Origin: Methylobacterium phyllostachyos
Lineage (GTDB): Bacteria > Pseudomonadota > Alphaproteobacteria > Rhizobiales > Beijerinckiaceae
NCBI RefSeq assembly: GCF_900103445.1
Contig: NZ_FNHS01000028.1
Span: 1 to 35,829 of the forward strand
Direction of reading: 5' to 3'
Length of the DNA: 35,829 nucleotides
The position numbers and the translations under genes were made by a program. This document shows, one piece after another, positions 17,436 to 25,774 of this stretch; position 1 is the first letter of the stretch; each line of letters starts with the position of its first letter. The notes below the pieces were generated by a model, which saw nothing but the letters and a program-made list of their open reading frames with translations, did no database searches and had not been told where the DNA came from.

Positions 17436-17596
17436 TGTCCGCCGATCCCGGTGCGACCCGCATCGCCCCGGCCTACCGCGCCATCGCGGACAGGCCGGAG
17501 GCCGTCTCGAACAGGCGTTGGCTCACCGGACCCGCATGGATGGGCGACGATCGGCAGGCCGGTAACGAGAGGCATGCTGGTGCCAGCGGTGAGCAT

Positions 17597-17788
17597 TCAG
17601 CTTCCTGCGATCGTGACATGGTCCGCGATGCCGTCGGTCTTGCCGCTCAGACCCGGCACCTCATCGAGCTGTCGCAGGCTGGTGAACCTGCCGCGTTCCT
17701 CGCGGTAGCGCACGATCTCGAATCCGTGGCCCTTCAGGGCCGGCACGCAGTCCAGTTCGTCCGCGGTCGCGGTGTTCAGATCGATCAT
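17597..17788 (-). CDS. small helix-hairpin-helix protein (ComEA-like domain only)
   Basis: A 63-residue protein made of little more than a double HhH: IDLNTATADELDCVPALKGH, then REERGRFTSLRQLDEVPGLS. This fold binds DNA non-specifically, as in ComEA. It has no signal peptide or membrane segment, so unlike ComEA it should be cytoplasmic. AAAAGGATC sits just ahead of ATG 17788, which supports real translation despite the small size. It lies between nnrD and the DHH gene on the same strand, 158 and 161 nt away. Confidence 0.8.
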   Translation of the reverse strand: MIDLNTATADELDCVPALKGHGFEIVRYREERGRFTSLRQLDEVPGLSGKTDGIADHVTIAGS

Positions 17789-17946
17789 TGTTTGATCCTT
17801 TTACTGTCGGTCCAGGCTCGGCGTGCCGAACCTGCGCCTGAGCATCGTCTGTCCGCCGCGGGAGATCGTCCGGCCGCAAGCCGACACCAACAGAACAGGC
17901 TGTAGCCATGGGTGCGACGGGGGCTGCGGCGCTGTGCGGCGGCGGC

Positions 17947-18831
17947 TCAGTCGGACGCCTCGTGCAAAATCCGCGGCACCTCGCCCGATAATTCCCGGGC
18001 AAGGAAACCGATCGGGCCGACCGACGCGGCCAGTCGCCTGCCGGCCTCCCCATGCAAGTAGACGCCCCAAAGGGCAGCCGACAGCGGTTCCACACCGCGG
18101 GCGAGCAGACCCACGACGATGCCCGCGAGCGCGTCCCCGGAGCCGGATGTGGCCAGCCCGACGCCGCCGCCTTCGTAGAGCCAGCGCGCACCCTGCGGGT
18201 CTACGATCCAGGTCCGGGCGCCCTTCATCACGACGACCACCTGCAGCAGGTCGGCGGCTGTAAGCGCCGCGTCGAGGGGATCCGCCTCCACGGCGTCCCG
18301 GCTCCGATCCAGCAACTGCGCCATCTCGCCGGCATGGGGCGTGATCACCACCCGGCCCTTATGGCGGCGGACGTCATCGGCATGCGAGGCCAGGGCGCAG
18401 ATTGCCGCCGCGTCGAGGATGAAGGTGGCAGTTGGCAGCCTGTGCAGAAGTTCGACTGCCATCGCGGTCGTCGGCTTGCTTCCCAGAAGACCGGGGCCGA
18501 CCAGAAGGGCATCACAGCCCTCCGCCGCCGTACGCAGGCATTCCAAGGCGCGTTCGCCGTCGATGCCGCCGTCGGATGTCTCTGGCAGACCGACCACCAT
18601 GGCTTCCGGCACCGTCAGCGCCATGCCGACGGCCGCGCTCTGGGCTGTGGCGATTTTCAGCTTGCCGGCTCCGGCGCGCAGCGCTGCCACGCTGGCCAAC
18701 AGGGCCGCACCCGGGACCGAGGCCGAGCCTCCGAGGATGAGCGCGCTGCCGCGGTCATCCTTGCTGCCCTCCCGGGGTGTCGGGAGCGGGTGCTCCTTAA
18801 GCTTCGCAACGGTCAGCGGGGTGGGGGTCAT
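17947..18831 (-). CDS. nnrD: ADP-dependent NAD(P)H-hydrate dehydratase
   Basis: A 294-residue YjeF C-terminal (ribokinase-fold) protein that dehydrates the damaged cofactor NAD(P)HX using ADP. Visible motifs are ALILGGSASVPGAALLA, the LLVGPGLL turn, DAAAICALA, VVITPHAGEMAQLL and the anion-hole loop GSGDALAGIVVG. The N-terminal epimerase domain of the fused form is absent. Its start overlaps the end of the phosphatase gene upstream by 4 nt. A housekeeping repair role is expected from the family. Confidence 0.9.
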   Translation of the reverse strand: MTPTPLTVAKLKEHPLPTPREGSKDDRGSALILGGSASVPGAALLASVAALRAGAGKLKIATAQSAAVGMALTVPEAMVVGLPETSDGGIDGERALECLRTAAEGCDALLVGPGLLGSKPTTAMAVELLHRLPTATFILDAAAICALASHADDVRRHKGRVVITPHAGEMAQLLDRSRDAVEADPLDAALTAADLLQVVVVMKGARTWIVDPQGARWLYEGGGVGLATSGSGDALAGIVVGLLARGVEPLSAALWGVYLHGEAGRRLAASVGPIGFLARELSGEVPRILHEASD

Positions 18832-19592
18832 CGGGCGGCCACGTTCGCGTCAGGCTCGGAGGTGACGGAGGCGCCTGCTTCAGCGACCGGGGCGACGAAG
18901 TTGTACCGCTCCAGCGTGAGCGCTCCGATGGGGGTTGTACGGGGATCGAAGGCGTATTCGGTGATCGAGCAGTTGGCGACATCGCCCGCGGCATCGATGG
19001 CGAGAATCTCCGCCTCGGTCATATCCTCGATCAGGTAGCGCAGGCAGAGAACCACGACCTGATGTGCGACAATCAGAACCCGCCGCTCGGCGTGGTGCAG
19101 GGCAAGCGTATTGAAGGCACTGCGGAGACGCAGGATCACGTCGCACCAGCTCTCGCCGGACGGGGGCCGATGATAGAACTTCCCGAGGCTCCGTCGCATC
19201 GCCGCCTGCTCGGGATGCAGTTCCTCGACCCCGGCCCGCGTCAGCCGGTCGAGGATGCCCAGTTCCCTCTCGCGCAAGCGCTCGTCGATCGTCGGGATCG
19301 GCGCCGCCGGCGCCAATCCGCCGGCGGCGCGGATGTGCTCGGCGGTTTGCCTGGCCCGGAGGTAGGGGGATGTCAGCACGATGTCGGGCTTGCTGTCGGC
19401 CGGCAAACCCGCGAACCAACGTCCGACAGCGTCGGCCTGGCGCTCGCCGTGGATGCTGAGGGGAACGTCCACATCCCGCATGGCGATGTCGATCCGCGCC
19501 GCGTTTGCGCTGTGGGCCGCATCTGCCGCGACGTTGCCGGCGCTCTGGCCGTGCCGCACGATCCATAACCGGCTCGGCCAGCGTTGCTGCAT
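18828..19592 (-). CDS. histidine phosphatase family protein
   Basis: A 254-residue phosphoglycerate-mutase-like protein. The phospho-His motif is LWIVRHGQSAGN at about 10-20; the conserved Arg is in SPYLRARQTAEH, the Glu in ERLRERELG, and the second His in VLIVAHQVVVLCL. The family covers phosphatases for sugar phosphates, nucleotides and proteins, so the substrate is open. The start ATG 19592 has TGAGGGGA upstream. It is the first gene of the minus-strand series that continues into nnrD by a 4-nt overlap. Confidence 0.88.
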   Translation of the reverse strand: MQQRWPSRLWIVRHGQSAGNVAADAAHSANAARIDIAMRDVDVPLSIHGERQADAVGRWFAGLPADSKPDIVLTSPYLRARQTAEHIRAAGGLAPAAPIPTIDERLRERELGILDRLTRAGVEELHPEQAAMRRSLGKFYHRPPSGESWCDVILRLRSAFNTLALHHAERRVLIVAHQVVVLCLRYLIEDMTEAEILAIDAAGDVANCSITEYAFDPRTTPIGALTLERYNFVAPVAEAGASVTSEPDANVAAR

Positions 19593-20098
19593 GGAAAGCG
19601 TTCCCCTCAGGCGTTGGGCAACGCCCGCCATGCCCGTCGGTTCGCACCGCCACCCCAGGCCCCGGGCTGAGGCGGACTGTCGCGCAGCGCCGTCCAGCAT
19701 GCCCTGCGGCGCTTCGCGCCTGCGGGATGGCTTATCGGGCTCGGGTGTCGAAACGAGGCGTCTGAGGTCCTTCGCCGGGCTCCCCCTGCATCAGGACGTC
19801 ACTCCGGATCCCGAGCGTCACGCCAATCCTCTGGCCACCGGATCCGGCGCCACGCCGTGTGATGCGGGTTCGATGGGGCCCGTCTGCCCGGCGGGGTCTG
19901 AATGGCCTTGCACGGCCGGTCGGCTGCCACCCCGGTCCACCGTCTGCATCCTCGGCTCCGCCTGCGGGCAACCGGCGACGCGTTCGGGGCCGGAAAGCTG
20001 AACCCGTTCTGAACCAACCGGTTCAGGCTGCATCCGCGCTGCGTCGGCATACTCCGGCCCTCGTCAACGGCGGCGATACGCGCGCAAGGAGCTTTCAC
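19593..20098. promoter_or_regulatory. 506-nt divergent intergenic region
   Basis: No gene is supported in this stretch. A hairpin-forming inverted repeat, CTGAACC at 20009-20015 and GGTTCAG at 20020-20026, lies about 75 nt before the DUF2852 gene and is a candidate operator. The promoters of the phosphatase and DUF2852 genes should lie here. Confidence 0.3.
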
Positions 20099-20521
20099 AT
20101 GCCCATCATGCCCTTCATCCATGATGCCCTCTATGTCGGTGGCTTTGCCGGGCTTGTCGTTCTGGCGCGGCAGGCGCTCGGGCGGTACGATCGCAGGCTG
20201 TCCGGTCCGTTCCGCTTCGAACGTCTGCGCCGGCCATTCGGGCGTGGTGCCGCGCTCGGCGAACGGTCGTGGTTCACCTCGGTACGGACCAGCGGCAACA
20301 CCGCCTTTGATGCGTGGCGCGATGGCGAGATCATCCGTATCGAGGCGCAGCGTCACGCCCTCGAAACCCGTCTCCAGGATTTCGAGAGCTTCGTCGACAA
20401 GCTGAAGCGCGCCAAAGATCGCACGACCTTCGATCGCTTCATGGCCGAACATCCCCATAACGCAGGGACTGTCATCGACACCGCCGGGACTGTCGGTTCC
20501 CCCGGTCACCGGCCCGCCTAA
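20099..20521 (+). CDS. DUF2852 domain protein
   Basis: A 140-residue protein. One hydrophobic segment lies near the N-terminus (IHDALYVGGFAGLVVLARQA). The family signature follows: TSGNTAFDAWRDGEIIRIEA, then FESFVDKLKRAKDRTTFDRF ending in MAEHP. DUF2852 proteins are small, alphaproteobacterial and of unknown function; most have more membrane segments than this one. AAGGAG sits 8 nt before ATG 20099, which decides the start against a longer in-frame ORF. The predicted helix is strongly charged and may be a coiled coil. Confidence 0.82.
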   Translation: MPIMPFIHDALYVGGFAGLVVLARQALGRYDRRLSGPFRFERLRRPFGRGAALGERSWFTSVRTSGNTAFDAWRDGEIIRIEAQRHALETRLQDFESFVDKLKRAKDRTTFDRFMAEHPHNAGTVIDTAGTVGSPGHRPA

Positions 20522-20775
20522 CCTCGCCAGCGGTTGCGCCTGCCCTGTGGGCCGACAGCCCGTGAACCCCTCCAGGCCTGCCGGGCCGCGCGACGGGTCG
20601 GCTGTGGGATCGTCCGGGCTGGCACCGCTTCGGCCTGCCAAGACAGGAGGGCGGTTTCGGGACGCATCGGTGCTAGCCGGCGCGTCCGGCCGGGGTCCTA
20701 ATCAGACGGCCAAGCCGCGGTGCCGAGACCGCCCGCTTCTGGATGGCCAGGCCTTGGAACGGGCGCGACAACGCA

Positions 20776-20982
20776 TCAGGCGTTCTCATCCGAGCCCGCC
20801 GAAGCTCGAACAGGAGGCGTGAGGCTGCCTCTCTCGGTGCCGGCGTCGCTTGGGAGCATCGCCTGAACGCTGTCGGGGTGTTCGGGGACGCGCAGCAACC
20901 GGGCTAGTCCGTCAGCGACACCGCGCCGGACAGCCTCCTCGAGTTCGAGGTCGTCTCTGCCCGTCACGATCGTAAAGCTCAT
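20776..20982 (-). CDS. small hypothetical protein
   Basis: A 68-residue protein that I do not recognise, beginning MSFTIVTGRDDLELEEAVRR. AAGGG lies upstream of ATG 20982 at a workable distance, and a GGTTAA-A-TTAACC palindrome lies 28 nt upstream. The first 40 residues have normal protein character; the tail is low-complexity Ser/Pro/Ala. The 254 nt on its other side (20522-20775) show no gene. Confidence 0.45.
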   Translation of the reverse strand: MSFTIVTGRDDLELEEAVRRGVADGLARLLRVPEHPDSVQAMLPSDAGTERGSLTPPVRASAGSDENA

Positions 20983-21010
20983 TCGAACAACCCTTCGCAC
21001 GTCTCACCCA

Positions 21011-21023
21011 GGTTAAATTAACC
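21011..21023. promoter_or_regulatory. GGTTAA-A-TTAACC palindrome
   Basis: A 13-nt near-perfect palindrome with a single central base, in one of the few AT-rich spots of the region, just upstream of the small gene at 20776-20982. It may be an operator. It contains TTAA half sites but not the TTAA-N7-TTAA spacing of CtrA. Confidence 0.35.
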
Positions 21024-21271
21024 ACAGGTCGGCGGTTCCAAACGGCCTGGGTCCGATGACTTGTGGATACTCCGGACGAAAAGCCGCTCAGGGCGCGACA
21101 CGGTCTGTCCAGTGTCGATCGGCATCCTCATGAGCGTCGCGACGCATCCCCTCCGACCCCGGTCAGGTTCAGAGGAAGCATCCGATCAGGGAAGCGTGGA
21201 TGCCGCCCCCGGGTCGGTGTTGGCTGGGGGTCATGCCGTTCCGCTGGTCTGGCACGCCTGCTTCGAAGCGA

Positions 21272-21712
21272 TCAGCTTTTCTCGACGATGGACACTTTAC
21301 CGTCCCGCTCGACGATCGCGACGGCGACCTTATCGAGGTCGTCCAGGCCCTGCTGGCGTGCCGCCGTCCGGACGTCGGCTTGCTGCATGCGCAGGCGCCG
21401 CATGTTGGTCTCGTCCCAGTCGCCAGCACGGTAGACCACGATCGGCGTGCCATCGACGATGCGCTCGAACCAGACAAAGCGCAGCTTCAACCACGACACC
21501 GAGACGTGCATCAGCCCGACGGTGAACAGCGCGCTCATCGCGCCGGTGAACGAGTGGTCGCCGCCCAGGATGGCGCTGACGCTCAGGCCGCCGAACAGAA
21601 ACAGCACCACCATGTCGATGGGCGCCTGCTGGCTGGCGGTTCGCCGGCCGATCAGCCGGATCACGAACAGGACGATGAGGTAGGCGGCGGCGGCCTTGAG
21701 TACGGTATTCAT
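21272..21712 (-). CDS. DUF421 (YetF-family) membrane protein
   Basis: A 146-residue protein. Three membrane helices fill the first 75 residues (AAAYLIVLFVIRLIGRRTAS, MVVLFLFGGLSVSAILGG, FTVGLMHVSVSWLKL). The cytoplasmic YetF domain then starts with IVDGTPIVVYRAGDWDETNM and continues LRMQQADVRTAARQQGLDD. The signature GRRTASQQAPIDMV is typical. Function unknown for the family. ATG 21712 begins 2 nt after the TGA of the gene upstream, so the pair is translationally coupled. Confidence 0.87.
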   Translation of the reverse strand: MNTVLKAAAAYLIVLFVIRLIGRRTASQQAPIDMVVLFLFGGLSVSAILGGDHSFTGAMSALFTVGLMHVSVSWLKLRFVWFERIVDGTPIVVYRAGDWDETNMRRLRMQQADVRTAARQQGLDDLDKVAVAIVERDGKVSIVEKS

Positions 21713-21714
21713 AG

Positions 21715-22236
21715 TCAAGGCACCGCGTATTGCGACCAGGAGAGCGTCTCGCCGGCGTCGAGCCGCGCGGTGAGGTCGACCCCACCGCGGAAGGCCGGCG
21801 ACCCGGTGAAGCGGATCAGGGCGTGGCTCTCACCGGCCTGAACCGGGAAGACGAGGCGGATGCCCCCGCCCGCGACCTCCCAGGTCGCCGGCCGGGGGGT
21901 GATGGTCTCCAGGCCGAACTGGTCGACGAGGTCCTTGGCGATGGTCACCGCCACCTTGTCACCGCCCGGGGGCACCCGGGTATCGAATCGGATGATCGTG
22001 GGGGAGCCGAAGCGCACGACCGGCTCGTAGCGGATGCTGATCGATCCGTCCTTGTTGGTCACGTTCCGCTCGCTGAATGGCCCGTGCCCCAACAGCCCGA
22101 AGGCGCAGACCAGTACGAAGCCCAGCATGGCGAGTCGGCCCGCGAGTTCCGCCTTGCGCCAGCGCTCCTCGAACGCCGGGTAGAACCCCTTCGCGATCTC
22201 CTCCGGCATCGGAGGATCGTCATGGATGACTTCCAT
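21715..22236 (-). CDS. membrane-anchored hypothetical protein coupled to the DUF421 gene
   Basis: A 173-residue protein. A cytoplasmic N-terminus (MEVIHDDPPMPEEIAKGFYP) is followed by one membrane helix (about 35-55, LAMLGFVLVCAFGLLGHG). A beta-rich, probably periplasmic domain (60-173) comes next, with SISIRYEPVVRFGSPTIIRF. I do not recognise a named family; as I recall, similar proteins accompany DUF421 proteins elsewhere. ATG 22236 follows GAAGGGGG. The pair may act together at the inner membrane (inference from coupling). Confidence 0.75.
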   Translation of the reverse strand: MEVIHDDPPMPEEIAKGFYPAFEERWRKAELAGRLAMLGFVLVCAFGLLGHGPFSERNVTNKDGSISIRYEPVVRFGSPTIIRFDTRVPPGGDKVAVTIAKDLVDQFGLETITPRPATWEVAGGGIRLVFPVQAGESHALIRFTGSPAFRGGVDLTARLDAGETLSWSQYAVP

Positions 22237-22518
22237 GGCAGTTTCGCCCCCTTCCGGCCGGTGGGTCCCGGTCCTTCGCGGCACCAGGACGCCAAGTTCG
22301 GTCACCGCGTCAGGTTCCGCCAGGGTCTTCGCTGGCGAGGAGAAGCGTGCAAGGCCACAGACGCTTTGTCTCCCGGCGGGCCTGCTCGGAAACGGACCGA
22401 CGGCCTACCGCCAATCATGCTTCTTCGAAGTGTATCGGAAGGCGGTCGGACAGACCTCCGAAAGCCTTCGACGACCTCCCGTTGCAGACCTCTGGAAATC
22501 GCCCTATCGGCGGCGGTA

Positions 22519-23295
22519 ATGCCTGATCGATCGCTTCTCACGCCCGGAGCGCTCTCCGCCGAAAGGGACACCGGTTCGGGGCAGGAGCGCGCGTTGAAAC
22601 AAAGGCTTCGAGCCGCGCCCGATCGCGTCACAATCGGGCGCGGTTTCAAGTCCGATAGCCTTTTTGATGAGGTCAGCGCCCGGCTGCCTCTGTTCGAGGG
22701 TCTTCCTTCCGGCGCGATTCAGCATCTGGCGGCGTTAGGATTCGGCCGCGGTTTCCTGACCGCCTCCCTGCGAGCCCGTCTTCGCAAGGCCGGGTACCGC
22801 GACCTCGGTCATCTGGCCCAGACGTCACCGGAGGCGATCGCCAGGGTCAGAAAGTTCGGACCCGTCCGGGTCGAGCACATTCAGACGTTCATCCTCAACG
22901 AGATCGCGCGCAGGCTGCCGGGCGCACGCGACGAGCACGCAGTCGGGGCTACCAGAGACCGGAGACTCGCACGGCTGCGGGATAGGTCGGTCGAACATCT
23001 GCCGGTTCATGCCGACACAATCGCAGCGCTTGGCATCGCCGGAGGCTCCTGCGCGGATCTCGCCGCCCGTTCACGCCTCGAACTCCTCGGTACAGGCGGT
23101 CTGATATCCGGCGATGTCGACCGCATCATCACGACGCTCGCCCGCTTCCTGGCTGAAGACAGGACGACAGATCCTCCATGCGAGGCGGTGGCTACGGACG
23201 CGGCGGTGGAAACCGAGGCCGCTGCCGCCGGTCATGCCGCCCTTCTGGCGGAACGGGATCGTGAATGGGAGGACGCTGCCCCGCCGCGCACTTAG
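22519..23295 (+). CDS. hypothetical protein with RNA polymerase alpha-CTD-like helix-hairpin-helix
   Basis: A 258-residue protein. Residues about 75-125 (LRARLRKAGYRDLGHLAQTS, then PEAIARVRKFGPVRVEHIQT) read like the C-terminal domain of the RNA polymerase alpha subunit. A weaker second copy may lie at about 160-205 (HADTIAALGIAGGSCADLAA). The remainder is low-complexity and charged. The ribosome-binding site is weak, and the start (ATG 22519) is the first ATG inside the conserved reading frame. It may be a DNA-binding or RNA-polymerase-associated accessory protein, but this is inference. It is divergent from the DUF421 pair. Confidence 0.65.
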   Translation: MPDRSLLTPGALSAERDTGSGQERALKQRLRAAPDRVTIGRGFKSDSLFDEVSARLPLFEGLPSGAIQHLAALGFGRGFLTASLRARLRKAGYRDLGHLAQTSPEAIARVRKFGPVRVEHIQTFILNEIARRLPGARDEHAVGATRDRRLARLRDRSVEHLPVHADTIAALGIAGGSCADLAARSRLELLGTGGLISGDVDRIITTLARFLAEDRTTDPPCEAVATDAAVETEAAAAGHAALLAERDREWEDAAPPRT

Positions 23296-23616
23296 CGCCG
23301 GAGGGGACGGCCCGGATCACCGCCGTCCGGCTGATCTCGATCGGCCGCTGTGAACCACTTGTGCTGCGAAACTCGGGACCGGGCTGAACACGTCTCGCGA
23401 TGGGGATCGGCCGGCGAGGAGCCTCCGAGGCGAGCACCCTGAAGACCCTGTGGAGGCGGGATCGACTGGTCGGCGAGCGATGAACGTTCTCCCGACCGCT
23501 GGCTCGGAGGACGCGGAAAGCGCTGCCTCCGAGCTTGTCGGCGAAACCCGCCCCGCCCAGTCCCTGATGGACCGCTCAGGACGCATCCGAAGCGGCCATG
23601 GTCAGGAATGGCCGGA
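23296..23616. other. 321-nt gap without a recognisable gene
   Basis: This lies between two convergent genes. Short open frames are present but show no ribosome-binding site or family resemblance. No T-rich terminator hairpin was found either. Confidence 0.4.
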
Positions 23617-24906
23617 TCAGAACGTGAACCCGGTCTCCACCATGTAGCGGTCCTGGCTCTTCACGTTGCCGGTGCGCCCGAACCCGGTTCCCAGAGTCCC
23701 GTCAGCCAGGCTGCCCAACTGGATTCCGTAAAGATCCACATGGGAGTACTCGCCGCGCACGAAGAAGCGGTCGAAATTGAAGGTCGGCGTGATGGTGTAG
23801 GAGGCGGCGGAGCTGCCCGCGCCGAAGAGCAGGCTCGTCGCACCGCCGGGATTGAAGCGGCTTCCGCTCTGCGCAATGTACTCGATGCGGCCGCCGAGCG
23901 AGAAATTGTCGGTGATGTTGTAGGCCACGAGGAGGGCCCCGCCATAAGTCTCCGCGCCCGCGAGACCGAGCCGCTGGTCACGGTCGACGCTCGTGTACTG
24001 GAAGTAGGGCGTCGCCGTCCACGGACCGTTCGTATAGGTATAGTTGGCGACCAAGATGCTGCTGTTCTGCAACGTCAGAGGCGTCGCATATTGGAACTTC
24101 GAGCCGCGATCGAGGCTGTTGAACGACGCGAAATGGGTGCCGCCGTTGATGCCGACAAGATTGTTGTCATCGATCTTGTAGGTGACGGCGCCGGTGACCC
24201 AGTTGAGTTCGCCGGAGAAGAACCCGTCCACCACGGCGACCGAAGCGCTCCAGGGACCGCTGGCGTAGTTCACCTGGACGCCCTGGTTGAAGAAATTCTC
24301 CTGACCAACCAGCAGGCCGCGGGTGATGTTGATGTTCTGATAGGTGAACAGAAGCTCCGTGCCGATGTTGGTCGGCATCCGCCCACCTTCCAGAGACCAT
24401 TCGTCATTGAAGACGTACTTGCCGTAGATGATCGGAACGGGACCGAAGTACAGCGTGTTCTGGTCGAATGAGGAGTAGACCGGCACCCCGAGGGTCGGGA
24501 ACGAGTAGAGGCCCGCCTGGACGTAGAACTGGAACGGTCCGTCGGCCTTCTGCAATGTCGCCATGAGGTTGGTGAAGTCGATCCGGTTCTGCTCGTCGCG
24601 GCCGGTATTGAGGGGCACTCCCCCGACCGGCGATGCGGGATCGAAGGCCGGGGCCGTATGGTAGAAATAGCCCGACGCGACGCCGCCGACATACAGGTCG
24701 CCGCTCGGCGATGTGAAGCAGGCGGGGTTCGGATTGGCCTTGATCGTCGGTCCGAAGGCCGGATTCGCGATCGTCGCCTTGCACGGACCGGGATCGGCGG
24801 CCGGCGTTGAAGCCGGCGGAGCGGCGAGGTCGGCGGAGAAAGCGGCACTGGAAAGAAGCAATGCCATCGCCGACGTCGTCACGCGCAGCGTCGTCTCGAG
24901 AATCAT
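23617..24906 (-). CDS. outer-membrane beta-barrel porin (BBP2-like)
   Basis: A 429-residue exported protein. The signal peptide is TTLRVTTSAMALLLSSAAFS with cleavage before ADLAAPP. The mature protein alternates hydrophobic and polar residues in barrel strands (FQFYVQAGLYSFPTLGVPVY, WSASVAVVDGFFSGELNWVT). It ends in Phe (YMVETGFTF), as expected for BAM-dependent insertion. The strand DLYVGGVASGYFYHTAPAFD and the 430-residue length fit the BBP2 porin family, which carries small solutes or is involved in carbon-source uptake. Two Cys in the N-terminal part (GPCKATI, NPACFTS) may form a disulphide. It may be unrelated to the guanidine operon that starts downstream on the opposite strand. Confidence 0.88.
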   Translation of the reverse strand: MILETTLRVTTSAMALLLSSAAFSADLAAPPASTPAADPGPCKATIANPAFGPTIKANPNPACFTSPSGDLYVGGVASGYFYHTAPAFDPASPVGGVPLNTGRDEQNRIDFTNLMATLQKADGPFQFYVQAGLYSFPTLGVPVYSSFDQNTLYFGPVPIIYGKYVFNDEWSLEGGRMPTNIGTELLFTYQNINITRGLLVGQENFFNQGVQVNYASGPWSASVAVVDGFFSGELNWVTGAVTYKIDDNNLVGINGGTHFASFNSLDRGSKFQYATPLTLQNSSILVANYTYTNGPWTATPYFQYTSVDRDQRLGLAGAETYGGALLVAYNITDNFSLGGRIEYIAQSGSRFNPGGATSLLFGAGSSAASYTITPTFNFDRFFVRGEYSHVDLYGIQLGSLADGTLGTGFGRTGNVKSQDRYMVETGFTF

Positions 24907-25352
24907 TTCGGACCCACCCCCGTTGTTTGGTTGCCCGGTAGATGACCCAAGTCGTGCGGTGCGGCAAAAGGAAAAAGCGTGCAGCGGCCTAATGCGAAGG
25001 CACATTTATGCGCGGATCGCATGGAGCAGAGTTATTGTTGCATCTTGGCCACGTGGATATCTGGCTACGCAAGCAAAGTTAGACTAAAGTAGGTGCTTAT
25101 ATCCTTTATAACACGCCACTATTGTTGCTTATCGTCGATAACGATAATCATACAACCGTATATTTGTGATCATGCGGCTTGAAAATGTCGGTACTCTATG
25201 GCGCTAGCGCGGACGTGGACCGATGACACGCGATAGGCGGTTCGGGGGTGATACGCCTATGCTTGCCTGAGCCATGTCCGTGAATGAGGCGCAACGCCCA
25301 ACACTTCACCGATATTCGCTGCAAATCCGTGCAGCGCTCGCGCTTGAGCGCC
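24907..25352. promoter_or_regulatory. AT-rich divergent intergenic region
   Basis: The stretch 25070-25200 is clearly richer in A and T than its surroundings and probably holds the porin promoter. It contains an inverted repeat, TTATCG 25129-25134 and CGATAA 25142-25147, whose centre also gives a direct repeat CGATAACGATAA. A small ATG-started frame at 25274 overlaps the riboswitch and is not believed. Confidence 0.4.
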
Positions 25353-25382
25353 TTGATCGGTTTATCCTACGGTTGGTATCCA
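25353..25382 (+). promoter_or_regulatory. possible promoter of the guanidine operon
   Basis: TTGATC at 25353-25358 and TATCCA at 25377-25382 are 18 nt apart. Transcription would start near 25389, just before the riboswitch. This is a pattern match only. Confidence 0.4.
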
Positions 25383-25397
25383 TAGGGCCGAGTTGGC

Positions 25398-25500
25398 CGC
25401 TAGGGTTCCAGCATCCTCAAGGGTGTGTTCGGTCCGAGAGCGGCCGCCGCGGCGGGAGACATCCGCCCGGATGCACGGCGGGATAAAAGCCCGGGAGACC
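25398..25500 (+). ncRNA. guanidine-I (ykkC) riboswitch
   Basis: All three conserved blocks of the ykkC class I aptamer are present in order and at the right spacing: CTAGGGTTCC at 25400-25409, GGTCCGAGAG at 25431-25440 and CGGGATAAAAGCCCGGGAGA at 25479-25498. The last is almost identical to the Bacillus ykkCD aptamer. Class I aptamers bind free guanidinium and turn on downstream genes. Genes downstream (substrate-binding protein, UAAP1/2, carboxylase) are those usually controlled by this riboswitch, which argues against the ppGpp or PRPP subtypes. The expression platform between 25500 and 25774 is not obvious; no T-tract terminator was found. Confidence 0.93.
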
Positions 25501-25562
25501 TCACTGGCCAGGGATGGCAGGAGATGGTCTCGTGCAATCCCTTCTTCGGAAGAGGTGTTGCG

Positions 25563-25658
25563 ATGTGCGATACAAGCTCTCACCAACCTGCACTGTGGAT
25601 GAAGGGCGCGCGGTTCACCGCGTCTATCACGGTCAACACTTGCGTATCGGCAGGCTGA
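25563..25658 (+). CDS. possible 31-residue leader peptide
   Basis: ATG 25563 is preceded by GAAGAGGTG at good distance, and the frame runs 31 codons (MCDTSSHQPALWMKGARF...) to TGA 25658. It lies between the riboswitch and the substrate-binding protein gene. The codon content is not distinctive. It could be an upstream ORF that couples translation to riboswitch folding, or chance. Confidence 0.3.
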   Translation: MCDTSSHQPALWMKGARFTASITVNTCVSAG

Positions 25659-25774
25659 TCGTTTTCTGACTGTCCTCTCGAGCAATCTTCGCAGCCTGTC
25701 CTTGCCCGGGTCAGGATCCGCATGGCGCTCCGCCGTGCGCAATCGGTTGCATCCTGCAAAGCGAGGTGAAAGTC

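Noticed and set aside
19799..20641. A 280-codon minus-strand frame in the DUF2852 region
   Set aside because: Opposite to DUF2852, which has a good ribosome-binding site and family signature; the residue composition is that of a GC shadow.
23450..23647. A 65-codon frame between the RpoA-CTD-like and porin genes
   Set aside because: No ribosome-binding site or similarity; overlaps the end of the porin gene.
25274..25486. A 70-codon frame beginning at ATG 25274
   Set aside because: It runs through the promoter and the conserved riboswitch aptamer, and has no family resemblance.
25398..25500. ppGpp or PRPP subtype of the ykkC RNA
   Set aside because: The genes controlled (binding protein, UAAP1/2, carboxylase) and the close match to the class I blocks favour the guanidine-I subtype.
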